From assembly GCF_004402785.1 (NCBI RefSeq), contig NZ_SOFP01000035.1, positions 5,160 to 50,775 on the forward strand: a stretch of 45,616 nt of DNA. The letters are read 5' to 3'. A model generated the notes under the pieces. The model did no database searches and had not been told where the DNA came from. It saw nothing but the letters and a program-made list of their open reading frames with translations. The stretch comes from Cryobacterium algoritolerans (GTDB lineage: Bacteria; Actinomycetota; Actinomycetes; Actinomycetales; Microbacteriaceae). The translations under genes were made by a program, and so were the position numbers. Of the stretch, positions 36,404 to 45,534 are shown one piece after another; the first letter of the stretch is position 1; the number at the start of each line of letters is the position of its first letter.

Positions 36404-37036
36404 TCATCGGTTTGCCAAGGGTAGACGTTCGACTTCAGGTTCGCGTGTCAGGCGGATTTCGATCTCCCGCTCCACGTACTCCCACTCGCGACTCGTGCGC
36501 AGCCGCGCAAGGAGTTGGTCGAACCTGGACTCATCGCTGGGAGCGAACTCGAACCAAGTCAGGAAGTCGAAGGGCTCGCCGAGGTCCCGGCCGTGACACA
36601 ACTGTCGCGCGACCGCGGGCAGGTACTCCAGGCCGACTGCGATGTGGTGCGAGGTCTCCTCGAAAATCGCTCGGCGCGCGTCCTGGGGCAACTCCCACCA
36701 GGCGGTGGACGTCGTAATCGGGAGCAAGGCCGCGCGCCCAGCCTCCGGTCGCCCCAGCGCGGGCTGCACGGCGTCGAGCATGGCCTGTTCGACGCTCTCG
36801 GTATACCGCTTATAGCTCGTTGCTCCGCGGAGCACCCAAGCTGGACCCACGGTTCCAGGAACACCGGCTTCCCTGCACGCCCCCTCGCTCACAGAAATAT
36901 AGGACACAGCAGCCAGTCCGGCCCCCACGACCGGAACGATCCTGTCAACGGACCACCTTCGGGCGTTAGCGCCGACAGCGTCGTCCCCGATAGCGCCCAC
37001 GCTAGAATCGAGGCCGCTGAAATAGGTGAGTGCCAT
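36404..37036 (-). CDS. Chlorite-dismutase-like haem-binding protein
   Basis: 210 residues. The C-terminal half resembles the chlorite dismutase/HemQ fold: RAIFEETSHHIAVGLEYLPAV contains the candidate proximal His, followed by FDFLTWFEFAPSDESRFDQL and LRTSREWEYVEREIEIRL. The N-terminal half is less clear. Family members are haem peroxidases, coproheme decarboxylases or chlorite/nitrite-linked enzymes; the specific role is not evident. GGAGG lies close before the ATG. Its neighbour upstream is a broken cupin-DUF2249 gene. Confidence 0.6.
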   Translation of the reverse strand: MALTYFSGLDSSVGAIGDDAVGANARRWSVDRIVPVVGAGLAAVSYISVSEGACREAGVPGTVGPAWVLRGATSYKRYTESVEQAMLDAVQPALGRPEAGRAALLPITTSTAWWELPQDARRAIFEETSHHIAVGLEYLPAVARQLCHGRDLGEPFDFLTWFEFAPSDESRFDQLLARLRTSREWEYVEREIEIRLTREPEVERLPLANR

Positions 37037-37046
37037 GTCCTCCACG

Positions 37047-37163
37047 CTACAGTCGCCGGGCGGGCGCCGCATCGATGCCTCGGCCCGAGGAGCCCGTTGC
37101 GACGACGGTGCTCACCGGCATTACAAGGTAGACGAGTGCGGCCAGGCCGCGAAGGAGCCCCAT
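37047..37163 (-). CDS. Possible 38-residue membrane peptide upstream of the Cld-like gene
   Basis: Frame from ATG 37163 with a hydrophobic segment GLLRGLAALVYLVMPVSTVV and high G/C third positions. It ends 10 bp before the Cld-like start. It may be a genuine small protein, or the tail of a gene whose front was lost where the cupin gene breaks off. Confidence 0.25.
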   Translation of the reverse strand: MGLLRGLAALVYLVMPVSTVVATGSSGRGIDAAPARRL

Positions 37164-37210
37164 GGTCCGTAGCGCGCTCCCTGGACGATGTCCAGGCAAG
37201 GGCGCGTCTC

Positions 37211-37722
37211 CTAAATCACGTCAAGGGCGAACCCCGGCGCAACAGCGTCGAGCGCCCCGAAGATGGCCGCGCGCCGGATAGCGTGCGGGATGGTGCGGGC
37301 GTCGAGCACGATGGTTTCCGGGGCCGCCCCGTCAACGGCCCAATCTGCCGCTGGCCGACCGAGTGCAATCGGCTCAGGACTCCGCGCCGGAGCGATGAGC
37401 TTGGCTACAGTGAGCAGGATGACCGCGTCCTCGACAGCCTCCAGCGAGTTGCGGCCCGGCGGCATCGTGATCAGGTCCCCGCACCATCCAGACCACGCTG
37501 CGCCACCCGAGGCGAGAACGACCCGCCCCTCGAGGACCTGCACGGTCGCTTCAGCCAAGTTGTCGTGTTCTCCAAGGCATTGCCCGGCACGGAGAGCGAT
37601 CAGCGTTTGCCGAAGGACGTGCACGTGGCCGCCGTACACGGTCTCCGCGCTGCGACCATGGATGCGTCCCGTGCGTGATTAAGATGGTGGCGCACGAGTG
37701 CGGTGAGCGACTTCTTTTGCAT
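37211..37722 (-). pseudogene. Broken cupin-DUF2249 protein gene
   Basis: The true start is ATG 37722 (MQKKSLTALVRHHLNHARDAS). The sequence then continues in another frame as HGRSAETVYGGHVHVLRQTL, so a one-base frameshift lies near 37660. The cupin core (TVQVLEGRVVLASG, GDLITMPPGRNSLEAVEDAV) is followed by the start of DUF2249 (ETIVLDARTIPHAIRRAAIF), which stops at GFALDVI before the conserved HDP region. Two lesions, one at each end, mark it as non-functional. Related proteins accompany nitrogen-oxide or haem-linked genes. Confidence 0.65.
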
Positions 37723-38066
37723 GTCATTCTCAACTTTCATTGCACTCATGCTCCGCTACCGCCGTGCGAGTGTCAACGGTGCTGTGATTGCCGCGCATGG
37801 CTGGTCAGTACGCCCGTTCTCAGTTCGGAATCCCGCTACGCTGCCAGCGCGTGGAGTCCGCTGATTTTCGAGCATCCCATAATGGTGAATCTCCGTTTTC
37901 CGCGCGGTCTGGGCGCATAGTGCCGCGGTTGAGTTGAAGGTCAATTAGCTGATGAAGGGTGGCCCGTTGGCTTGACCGGACGGGGCAGGCTGCATTTCAC
38001 CGGCGACGAATACGCGCTCGTGGCTCGTCTGGTGCCGACCGTCACGTGCGCGCCGGGGCGGTATCG
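37723..38066. other. Gap between the broken cupin gene and aconitase
   Basis: About 340 bp with no convincing gene, repeat or terminator. It should hold the former cupin promoter at its left edge. A few short frames lack bias. Confidence 0.5.
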
Positions 38067-40097
38067 TCACAGAACGGAATTTGGGCGCAAAATGAAACGG
38101 GGCTGGCCTATTTCGGGTTCCTCAGGAACGGTGGCTCCGCGCGCGCTCCTGGCGCGCAGCCACGGGATGAGGCCACCGACGAGGAGCATCTCGATCTGCC
38201 GGGTCGAGAGTTCGTGGCGCACGGGGTAGACCTCATCACGGGTTGTGTTGCGCACGAGGATCTCCGTTCCGTTCGAGAGAGCCTCACGGATCCCGTCGAG
38301 CACGAGCACGTCATCCTGCGCGATGCGATCGTGATCGGCGGCATCTACGAACTGGAGCGCCAGCGCGCCGAAGTTGGCCAGGTTCTGCCAGTGGATACGA
38401 GCGAACGAGACCGCCAACACCACCCGCAGTCCGAGGAAACGCGGGGTGATCGCGGCATGCTCCCGAGAGGAGCCCTGCCCATAATTGGCCCCGGCGACGA
38501 TCATGTGACCGGTCGTGTCTCGGGTTTGGGCGGCGCGAGTCGGGTAGGTCGGGTCGACCTGATCGAAGGTGAATTCGGCGAGCTTGGGGATGTTGCTGCG
38601 AAAAGGGAGCACGCGCGCACCGGCCGGCAGGATCTCATCTGTTGAAATGTCATCGCCCACGATCAGGGCGACGGGTGCCTCGATGCGCTCGGCGAGCGGT
38701 CCGAAGACCGGCAACGAGGAGATGTTCTCGCCCTTGATTAGGTGCACAGCGATGGATTCCTCCGGCGACAAGGGCTTCTCGAGCATCGCCAGGTTCACAC
38801 TCGACACCACTGGAATTGTGATCTGGGGATATTCCAAGCCGAAAAGCCCGGGCAGGTCTCGCGGATCGGTGATCTGTCCCGTCAGCGCGGCGGCGGCCCC
38901 CGTCTCCGGCGAACATAGGTAGACCGAGTCTTCCTGGGTGCCCGAGCGACCGGGAAAGTTGCGCGGCATCGTGCGCAGGCTGATGCTGCCATTCGCCGGG
39001 GTCTGGCCCATGCCGATGCAGCCCATGCAGCCGGACTGATGCAGCCGGGCGCCCGCCCCGATCAGATCCAGGGTGGCCCCCATGATGGTGAGGTCCTGCA
39101 GAATCTGGCGGGAGCTGGGATTGACGTCGAGGGACAGGCCGGGGAATGACTGGCGCCCTTTCATGATTGCGGCAACGATCGCGAAATCGCGCAGGCCCGG
39201 ATTCGCGGATGACCCGATCACGACTTGCTCCACCGGGCGCCCCGCGACCTCCCTGACTGGAACGACATTGCCGGGCGAACTGGGAAGCGCGATCAACGGC
39301 TCGATCGAAGCCAAGTCGATCTCCTCGGTCACGTCGTAGGTCGCATCCTCGTCCGCGAGTAGTTCGGTGAAATCGTGCTCGCGCTGTTCGGCGCGCAGGA
39401 AAGTTCGTACCTGGTCGTCGGCCGGGAAGACGGTGGTGGTCGCGCCCAGTTCGGCGCCCATATTGGCGATCACGCGCCGATCCATCGCGGTCAGGGTGGC
39501 GAGGCCGGGACCGTAGTACTCGACGATCCGATTGACGCCGCCCTTGACGCCGTACCGGCGCAGCATTTCGAGGATGAGGTCCTTGGCACTGGTCCACGGT
39601 GGCAGTTGTCCGGTGAGCTTCACGCCCCAGATTTCGGGCATCCTGATGTACAAGGGCTCACCGGCGATCGCCAGGGCCACCTCGGTGCCGCCGACGCCGA
39701 TGGCCAGCATTCCCAGCGAGCCGGCGGCCGGGGTGTGGCTGTCGGAGCCGACCATCGTCTTGCCGGGGACGCCGAAGCGCTGCATGTGAGTGGGGTGTGA
39801 CACCCCGTTGCCGGCCTTCGAAAACCACAGGCCGAACCGTTGGCAGGCGGAACGGAGAAAGTCGTGGTCCTCCGCGTTCTTGCTGTCGGCCTGCAACAGG
39901 TTGTGGTCGACGTACTGCACGGAAACCTCCGTACGCGCTCGATCCAGTCCCAACGCCTCCAACTCCAGCATGACCAGCGTCCCGGTCGCGTCCTGGGTGA
40001 GGGTCTGGTCGATGTGCAGGCCGATTTCGGTCCCTGGCACCATCTCCCCCGAGACCAAGTGCGACGCGATGAGTTTCTGGGCAACGTTGTACGCCAC
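38067..40097 (-). CDS. Aconitate hydratase, short (Aquifex) type
   Basis: 676 residues, the roughly 650-700-residue type rather than the 900-residue AcnA. It starts with GTG at 40097 (VAYNVAQKLIASHLVSGEMV), with AAGGAAG upstream. Substrate-binding blocks SVQYVDHNLLQ, GSDSHTPAAGSLG and GANYGQGSSREHAA are intact. Two cluster cysteines are in GARLHQSGCMGCIGMGQ. The site of the first cluster cysteine in canonical enzymes (SCTN) reads GSSANPG here. It should isomerise citrate and isocitrate, or a related acid. It stands alone, away from other TCA genes. Confidence 0.85.
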   Translation of the reverse strand: MAYNVAQKLIASHLVSGEMVPGTEIGLHIDQTLTQDATGTLVMLELEALGLDRARTEVSVQYVDHNLLQADSKNAEDHDFLRSACQRFGLWFSKAGNGVSHPTHMQRFGVPGKTMVGSDSHTPAAGSLGMLAIGVGGTEVALAIAGEPLYIRMPEIWGVKLTGQLPPWTSAKDLILEMLRRYGVKGGVNRIVEYYGPGLATLTAMDRRVIANMGAELGATTTVFPADDQVRTFLRAEQREHDFTELLADEDATYDVTEEIDLASIEPLIALPSSPGNVVPVREVAGRPVEQVVIGSSANPGLRDFAIVAAIMKGRQSFPGLSLDVNPSSRQILQDLTIMGATLDLIGAGARLHQSGCMGCIGMGQTPANGSISLRTMPRNFPGRSGTQEDSVYLCSPETGAAAALTGQITDPRDLPGLFGLEYPQITIPVVSSVNLAMLEKPLSPEESIAVHLIKGENISSLPVFGPLAERIEAPVALIVGDDISTDEILPAGARVLPFRSNIPKLAEFTFDQVDPTYPTRAAQTRDTTGHMIVAGANYGQGSSREHAAITPRFLGLRVVLAVSFARIHWQNLANFGALALQFVDAADHDRIAQDDVLVLDGIREALSNGTEILVRNTTRDEVYPVRHELSTRQIEMLLVGGLIPWLRARSARGATVPEEPEIGQPRFILRPNSVL

Positions 40098-40448
40098 GGG
40101 GAGCTTCCTTACTCGATCGCGGTGCCGGCCGACATTCGTCAGCAACGAATTGGCCTCCGGGACTTTACCCACGGTAGGCCACTTGTGGCGTTGGGCCTAG
40201 CCTTTCCAGGGAGAAAGGCCATCCTTTGTACCGGATGCGCGTTGTCGCTTCGTCAAGTTTTCACCCTCGATCCACCGGTCGTTCAGGGTCTGTAGTTGGG
40301 CAACAGCGTCGACGACGGGCCTGATGGCACGACGTACGTCAGCGTGAAATAGGTAGTGCAGCGACGCTCATCAGCGGGGCATCGACGGCAACACCGTGCT
40401 CCTCAGCGATGACCCAGGCCGGACTTCTCGCAGGCTGGCCTGCGGGTC
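40098..40448. other. Upstream region of aconitase
   Basis: 350 bp with no gene recognised. A GCCTTTC/GAAAGGC hairpin lies at 40200-40219 without a T-run. The aconitase promoter should be near 40100-40200, but I cannot pick it out. Confidence 0.45.
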
Positions 40449-40732
40449 TTAGGAGCCTGCAGTGCTCTGTTGAGTCATGATGAGAAGGAACCAAATAATC
40501 GCGCCGACCACGGCTTTCCCCGCACGGAACATGAGGCTGACGATCGGCCTCCCCCGCCGGGCGCGACGAGGGTCCAGCTGTATCTTTCCGCAGCGGCGCT
40601 CAGCGTCCGGTACGCCTCGACGGTGACCCACCGAATACCAATGTCCTCCGTGGCGGAAAGCCCCTGCTTGGCATTCGCGGCGATGGTCCTTGCCTCCCGC
40701 AGACTCATCGGAGTAGCGTGAAGCATCCTCAT
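40449..40732 (-). pseudogene. Small protein gene with a likely frameshift at a C5 run
   Basis: One frame from ATG 40732 or 40708 reads MSLREARTIAANAKQGLSAT and WVTVEAYRTLSAAAERYSW up to VAPGGGG. A different frame continues RPIVSLMFRAGKAVVGAIIW and FLLIMTQQ, a clear membrane helix, to the stop at 40449. A one-base change at the C run 40551-40555 would join them. The family is unknown and the reconstruction is a hypothesis. Confidence 0.35.
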
Positions 40733-40862
40733 GTTTCTGGAAACATGCTGATGCGAATCTCAGAGAACTTAACGCGTCGCCGTCACGACCCACTCAGACA
40801 ATGCATAAGTTCAAAATATTGTCAGTTAGGCGCATGCGGAAGCTTGCAAATACGCAAGAAAG

Positions 40863-42608
40863 TTGACATCGGTGACAACTACTACTAGCGATCGCGCGCA
40901 GAACACTTCGGGTATCCGGCCCCCGAAGGCCGTACCCTCGAAACGAGGGGATGTGCTGATCTCGCTGATCACCACTACAGATCACAAGGTCATCGGGTAC
41001 ATGTACCTGACCACCTCGTTCTTGTACTTCTGCCTGGGCGGGGTCCTGGCGTTGGTCATGCGGGCCCAGCTCTTCGAACCGGGCCTGCAGGTCGTGCAGA
41101 CCAAAGAGCAGTACAACCAGTTGTTCACCATGCACGGGACCATCATGTTGTTGATGTTCGCGACCGCGCTGTTCCTCGGCTTCGCCAACGTCCTCATCCC
41201 GTTGCAAATCGGCGCCCCCGATGTGGCGTTCCCGCGGCTGAATTCCTTCACGTACTGGCTCTATAGCTTTGGTAGTTTGATCGCGGTGGCCGGCTTCCTC
41301 ACGCCGCAAGGAGCGGCATCCTTTGGCTGGTTCGCCTATCAACCGCTCGCGAGCACGACTTTCTCACCAGGCGTAGGCGGGAACCTGTGGATGATGGGAC
41401 TGGCCCTGTCCGGCTTCGGCACGATCCTGGGCGCTGTGAACTTCATCACCACGATCATCACCTTGCGCGCCCCGGGGATGACGATGTTCCGGATGCCGAT
41501 CTTCACCTGGAACTCGCTGGTCACCGCGATCATGATCCTGATGGCGTTTCCCGTGCTGGCCGCTGCGCTGCTTGCTGCGGCCGCAGACCGCATTTTCGGG
41601 GCGCACATCTTTGACCCGTCCAACGGCGGCCCCATCCTCTGGCAGCACTTGTTCTGGTTCTTCGGCCATCCTGAGGTCTACGTCGTTGCGTTGCCGTTCT
41701 TCGGTATCGTCACCGAGATCTTCCCGGTCTTCAGCCGGAAGCCGGTCTTCGGCTACAAGACCCTGATCTACGCGACCATCTCTATCGGCGCCCTCTCAAT
41801 CAGCGTGTGGGCACACCATATGTACGTCACCGGATCCGTGCTGCTGCCCTTCTTCGCCCTGATGAGTATGCTCATCGCGGTACCGACCGGGGTGAAGTTC
41901 TTCAACTGGATCGGCACCATGTGGCGAGGTTCTATTACCTTTGAGACCCCGATGCTCTGGTCGCTGGGCTTCCTGGTGACGTTCCTCTTCGGCGGATTGA
42001 CCGGTGTCATCATTGCTTCACCGCCGCTGGACTTCCACGTCTCCGACACTTACTTCATCGTCGCGCACTTCCACTACACCGTCTTCGGCACCGTCGTGTT
42101 CGCTATGTTCGCCGGGTTCTACTTCTGGTGGCCCAAGTGGACCGGGAAGATGCTCAGCGAGCATCTGGGTAAGTGGCACTTCTGGTTGCTTTTCATCGGG
42201 TTTCACACGACCTTCCTCATCCAGCACTGGCTCGGGGTACTCGGAATGCCTCGCCGGTACGCGTCGTACACGCCAGAGGATGGCTTCACCTGGATGAATC
42301 AGCTCTCGACCATCGGATCGGTCATCCTGGCGATCTCGATGATCCCGTTCTTCGTGAACGTCTACATCACCGCCCGCCGCGCCCCTAAGGTCACTGTGAA
42401 CGACCCCTGGGGGTACGGTTCTTCCCTCGAGTGGGCAACGTCCTGCCCCCCACCGCGACACAATTTCAGCTCCATCCCGAGGATCCGGTCGGAGCGCCCG
42501 GCCTTCGACCTGAACCACCCCGAAGCCGCCCTGCCCGTCGGCATCGGACCCGGCAGGGACGCACCGGACGCACCGACGTATGACGCCGCCACGAAGAGCA
42601 CCAAGTAA
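40863..42608 (+). CDS. ctaD: Cytochrome c oxidase subunit I (orphan copy)
   Basis: 581 residues with 12 predicted membrane helices. The metal ligands are intact: TMHGTIM (haem a His), [13 protein letters not shown] (CuB His and the cross-linked Tyr), AHHMYVTG (CuB His pair) and [10 protein letters not shown] (haem a3 and haem a His). It reduces oxygen to water at the membrane and pumps protons. The N-terminus is TTG 40863; GTG 40872 is possible. No ctaC, ctaE, ctaF or qcr genes are adjacent, so this is probably a second subunit I outside the main operon. Confidence 0.93.
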   Translation: MTSVTTTTSDRAQNTSGIRPPKAVPSKRGDVLISLITTTDHKVIGYMYLTTSFLYFCLGGVLALVMRAQLFEPGLQVVQTKEQYNQLFTMHGTIMLLMFATALFLGFANVLIPLQIGAPDVAFPRLNSFTYWLYSFGSLIAVAGFLTPQGAASFGWFAYQPLASTTFSPGVGGNLWMMGLALSGFGTILGAVNFITTIITLRAPGMTMFRMPIFTWNSLVTAIMILMAFPVLAAALLAAAADRIFGAHIFDPSNGGPILWQHLFWFFGHPEVYVVALPFFGIVTEIFPVFSRKPVFGYKTLIYATISIGALSISVWAHHMYVTGSVLLPFFALMSMLIAVPTGVKFFNWIGTMWRGSITFETPMLWSLGFLVTFLFGGLTGVIIASPPLDFHVSDTYFIVAHFHYTVFGTVVFAMFAGFYFWWPKWTGKMLSEHLGKWHFWLLFIGFHTTFLIQHWLGVLGMPRRYASYTPEDGFTWMNQLSTIGSVILAISMIPFFVNVYITARRAPKVTVNDPWGYGSSLEWATSCPPPRHNFSSIPRIRSERPAFDLNHPEAALPVGIGPGRDAPDAPTYDAATKSTK

Positions 42609-43325
42609 ATGAAGCCCTCCCTTCGAAGCGTCTATTGCCACGCGTCCGGTGCACCCATTTGCCGTCCACGGAACCTGTCGCACGGGAACTGCGAAGGTTG
42701 CGTCCCGCCGAGTGGATGCTCCTCTTGATGTCAAGCGACTTGCATGGCATCGCAGAGTTCGCGTCGATAGGACGGGTGTCCGTCCGGGCGCGACCGTTCC
42801 TGGTGCTCCTTCAAGGTTCCCTTGTGAAACGAGGAGCGGGGCCAGCCCTGACTCTGCGACTGGGCCCAAATCCGTGTCGCTCAAGGTTCCCTTGTGAAAC
42901 GAGGAGCGGGGCCAGCCCTGACTCTGCGACTGGGCCCAAATCCGTGTCGCTCAAGGTCCGTCTTACGGGCGCGTACCCACTATCCGGGTGCGCGTTGATG
43001 GAGACCAGTCACTAGTACGGCAGGTGCGGAATATCCTTGAAGACGCGTTCGGTATCCGATTTACTGGTTGGCAGACGCCAGACGAAGTCGCCACCAAATG
43101 CGTTCCCGTGGCACTCACCTCCTCGCCGCCGCCGCCATCGTCATCCCGGCCGCTCGCGGCATCGACATCTCGCCCGGGAGTTCAATGATGAGCGCCCCAG
43201 CCTCGATCCAACCCACCGCACTGCTTGACTACACGTTAGGGACTGCTGTCGATTCGCTTGGCTCCTAGCTCCTGACCAGCAACCTGTCCCTTCACCCACT
43301 GGGGCGACGCCTTCGGCGTCCGGGC
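42609..43325. other. 717-bp gap after ctaD with a long tandem duplication
   Basis: No gene with a credible start and codon bias is seen. The main feature is the 70-bp tandem duplication described separately. A frame at 42988-43188 (MRVDGDQSLVRQVRNILEDA) has some helical character but no recognisable family and ends in Pro/Ser runs. Confidence 0.5.
42811..42957. repeat. Perfect 70-bp tandem duplication
   Basis: 42811-42880 and 42881-42950 are identical, and the first seven bases of a third copy (TCAAGGT) follow. Each unit begins with the hairpin CAAGG-TTC-CCTTG and contains a GGGCCAG/CTGGGCCC pairing. It is too long and has no spacers, so it is not a CRISPR array. Confidence 0.95.
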
Positions 43326-43694
43326 CTACCAGCCGCCCTCGTCGGGCTCGTCGGGGTACACAGACCGGTAGAGCTCGGGGTCCGTGAAAACGGAGACACT
43401 GAGCCGCCAGTTGCCGAGTCTGGCCGCCCACAGCCGGCTAGCCTCGTCCGGATAGCCTGCACCCCACTCGGCCAGCCCCAGGTGGTCCGCCCAGGACGCA
43501 CACAGCGCTTGGGCATCGGGATGCTCACGGCCACCAGGGTGGGTGCCGTAAAAGTCAGTCTCCAGTTCGGTAGTGAGGCTCCATCTCAGCGGCTGGAGGC
43601 CTGCACGTGCACCGTGCTCGTTGAGCACGCCGGTGACGGCATCTGAGATCGCGCGGGACAGGCCCTCTTCGTCCTCGGGAGTGAAGCTGGGCAT
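43326..43694 (-). CDS. Hypothetical protein, second gene of a leftward pair
   Basis: 122 residues, acidic, no membrane segment. It opens MPSFTPEDEEGLSRAISDAV and contains WSLTTELETDFYGTHPGG and YPDEASRLWAARLGNWRLSV, with many Trp residues. The ATG follows the TAG of the upstream gene directly (TAGATG), so the two are translationally coupled. I do not recognise it. Confidence 0.6.
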   Translation of the reverse strand: MPSFTPEDEEGLSRAISDAVTGVLNEHGARAGLQPLRWSLTTELETDFYGTHPGGREHPDAQALCASWADHLGLAEWGAGYPDEASRLWAARLGNWRLSVSVFTDPELYRSVYPDEPDEGGW

Positions 43695-44156
43695 CTACCG
43701 GCGCGCCTGGTCGTTAAGGTAGTCAGCGACGGCCTCGTCGATGCGTTCGAGGGCCAACAGGGAGCCGGCGAACAGGCGTTCGGCCGCGTCTAGCGCTTCC
43801 GGGTCGACGTCCGCGATCCGGCCGCTGAACCGCGCTGCGAACGCCGCGAACTCAACTGGGCTGCCGGCGTGGATGATCATCGCCGCGGCCTCGTCGATGA
43901 GGTCGGAGTTGACTGTGCAAAAGGCCAGCGACCACGCGGCCACCTCAGCGACGAATCCGTTCGCGGCGACCATATCACCCAAATACCCCCCGTCGCCGGG
44001 GGCTGCATCGTCCCGCCACGATTCCAGCATCTGCACCATCGTCTCCCCGGGATCACCCTCGCCCTCGATGAGCTCGATCAGGAGCTCCAGGCAAGGACCG
44101 GCCAGGGAGATGCGGCCCGGAGCTTTCGGGTCCGCCCCGGCGTCCAGCTGCCTCAC
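43695..44156 (-). CDS. Hypothetical protein, first gene of a leftward pair
   Basis: 153 residues from GTG 44156 (VRQLDAGADPKAPGRISLAG). It is acidic and helical (LELLIELIEGEGDPGETMVQ; FVAEVAAWSLAFCTVNSDLI; DPEALDAAERLFAGSLLAL). The frame is also open up to ATG 44252, but that part lies antisense to the nuclease gene and reads as an Arg/Ser-rich run unlike the rest, so I think the native 5' end was lost or starts at 44156. No family is assigned. Confidence 0.55.
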   Translation of the reverse strand: MRQLDAGADPKAPGRISLAGPCLELLIELIEGEGDPGETMVQMLESWRDDAAPGDGGYLGDMVAANGFVAEVAAWSLAFCTVNSDLIDEAAAMIIHAGSPVEFAAFAARFSGRIADVDPEALDAAERLFAGSLLALERIDEAVADYLNDQARR

Positions 44157-44206
44157 AGCAAGACCTGTATGATTTCGGATTTCCAGCCGGCTGGACACGC
44201 GACGAA

Positions 44207-45424
44207 GTGCTCGTCTGGAACGAAGGAGAGACGAGTCTGGTTCCGCTGGCACCGGATACTCACCGGAATGTACTGAGGAACAACGCCCTCGGTCGGCTGG
44301 TGGGTTTCGAGGTAGACGTGCAAGTACTATCGGACCCCTTTCCGCGGGGCAACGATGTTAGGGCTGACGCGCATGGGCGACGATTCTTTGCCGGGGCTCA
44401 AAATCGCGGCGTTTCCTCCGACAAAAGTCCTGCGGTCGATATCCACTGGCCCAGTCGAATGCTCACGGCACGCATAGCTGCGGGTTGCCGAGGCCTCGAG
44501 CTCAACGAATCTGAACCTGGTCGCGCGGGACGGGTAGCAGTCACATCGTTTCTCGATCTCCGGGAGCTGCACTACCTTGCCCATGCGCCCTTGCTCGAAT
44601 TCTTGGAGGAGATGGCGGCTCACACAGGGATAAGTTTCTACAAGCGCCGGCAACAGCAGCAAGGTCAAACTATCGAGCCGTCGGAAGTCGTCGCCCGCAC
44701 AATTGATGACCTGCCCGAAAAGTCAATGAACGACTTTAAGAGAGTTCTCGGGAACAACCAAGACGCAGCCAAGTCCTGGCTTCTCTGGGCCGAACGGCGC
44801 GGCCTAATCGTCAAAGGTTTCCCACTCCTGTGTGAGAAATGCGGGTCCAAGCAATGGATTCCCGTGGCAGCATTTGCACCGCCGATTATCTGCCGCGGTT
44901 GCGCGGCAGGCATGGAGACCCCTTTCGGCGACCGCCCGACCGCTGAATTCAAATACAGGCTGTCAGAGCGAACGCGGCGGGTCTACGAACACGACGCCAT
45001 GGGGTATTTAATGGCAATGCGATTTTTCCACTTTATTTTCGGTGGCTCCTTCGGCAGCGAACTTGTAGGGTTCCACCCGGGGATCGAAGTGCGACTGAAG
45101 GGGAATGCCGACGCCGAAGGCGAGGCCGATGTCTTGATGCTCCTCACTGGCGGCGACCTTATACCGATGGAGGTGAAGCACTCGTTCACTGGAATGACCG
45201 ATGAAGAAGTAGAGAAACTAGACCGCTTGGCTACCCGTCTTCGCTCCCCCTGGTCGGCACTGATCGTGTCCAAATACGGTAAGGACGCCACAGCAGACTT
45301 CGTCGCTAGAGAGAATCGCAGCCTGGATTCCGATCAATTCCGCCTGATTCTCACTTACGACCTGCTTTTGTCCGAGCGCCCGTTCTGGAGCCTGGGAGGT
45401 GACCCATTTTTGTGGGCTCCATGA
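44207..45424 (+). CDS. PD-(D/E)XK nuclease-like protein with a zinc ribbon, probably 5'-truncated
   Basis: 405 residues from GTG 44207. Residues 209-232 contain CEKC...CRGC, a four-cysteine zinc ribbon. Residues 303-330 read AEGEADVLMLLTGGDLIPME, then VKHS. Asp308, Glu322 and Lys324 fit the D-(X)n-E-x-K nuclease core. The N-terminal 150 residues have no recognised domain. The frame stays open upstream to 44072 and sensible sequence (QDLYDFGFPAGWTRDEV) precedes the chosen start back to about 44160, where it abuts the leftward gene. So the native start is probably missing. The gene has lower GC than its neighbours and lies beside an IS21 element. It could be a remnant of a restriction or defence gene. 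Confidence 0.6.
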   Translation: MLVWNEGETSLVPLAPDTHRNVLRNNALGRLVGFEVDVQVLSDPFPRGNDVRADAHGRRFFAGAQNRGVSSDKSPAVDIHWPSRMLTARIAAGCRGLELNESEPGRAGRVAVTSFLDLRELHYLAHAPLLEFLEEMAAHTGISFYKRRQQQQGQTIEPSEVVARTIDDLPEKSMNDFKRVLGNNQDAAKSWLLWAERRGLIVKGFPLLCEKCGSKQWIPVAAFAPPIICRGCAAGMETPFGDRPTAEFKYRLSERTRRVYEHDAMGYLMAMRFFHFIFGGSFGSELVGFHPGIEVRLKGNADAEGEADVLMLLTGGDLIPMEVKHSFTGMTDEEVEKLDRLATRLRSPWSALIVSKYGKDATADFVARENRSLDSDQFRLILTYDLLLSERPFWSLGGDPFLWAP

Positions 45425-45440
45425 ATATTGGCTTCGATGG

Positions 45441-45456
45441 GCACCACCTGTGGTGC
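45441..45456. repeat. Palindrome next to the IS left end
   Basis: GCACCAC-CT-GTGGTGC is a perfect 7-bp inverted repeat 16 bp after the nuclease stop. It may be a weak terminator (no T-run) or belong to the IS terminus. Confidence 0.5.
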
Positions 45457-45534
45457 GAGTGAGCCCCACTGTTTAGATGCGTGATTTGTATCGTTCAGCC
45501 CCACTAGCGGCGTGGTTGAGCCCCACCTGAAAAG

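Noticed and set aside
40200..40219. Hairpin GCCTTTC/GAAAGGC as terminator
   Set aside because: It has no following T-run on either strand and no gene ends next to it.
42811..42957. CRISPR-like repeat
   Set aside because: The units are 70 bp and directly adjacent, with no spacers and no cas genes nearby.
42649..43015. Short frames through the 70-bp duplication
   Set aside because: The two copies fall in different frames (70 is not a multiple of 3), so no consistent product is encoded.
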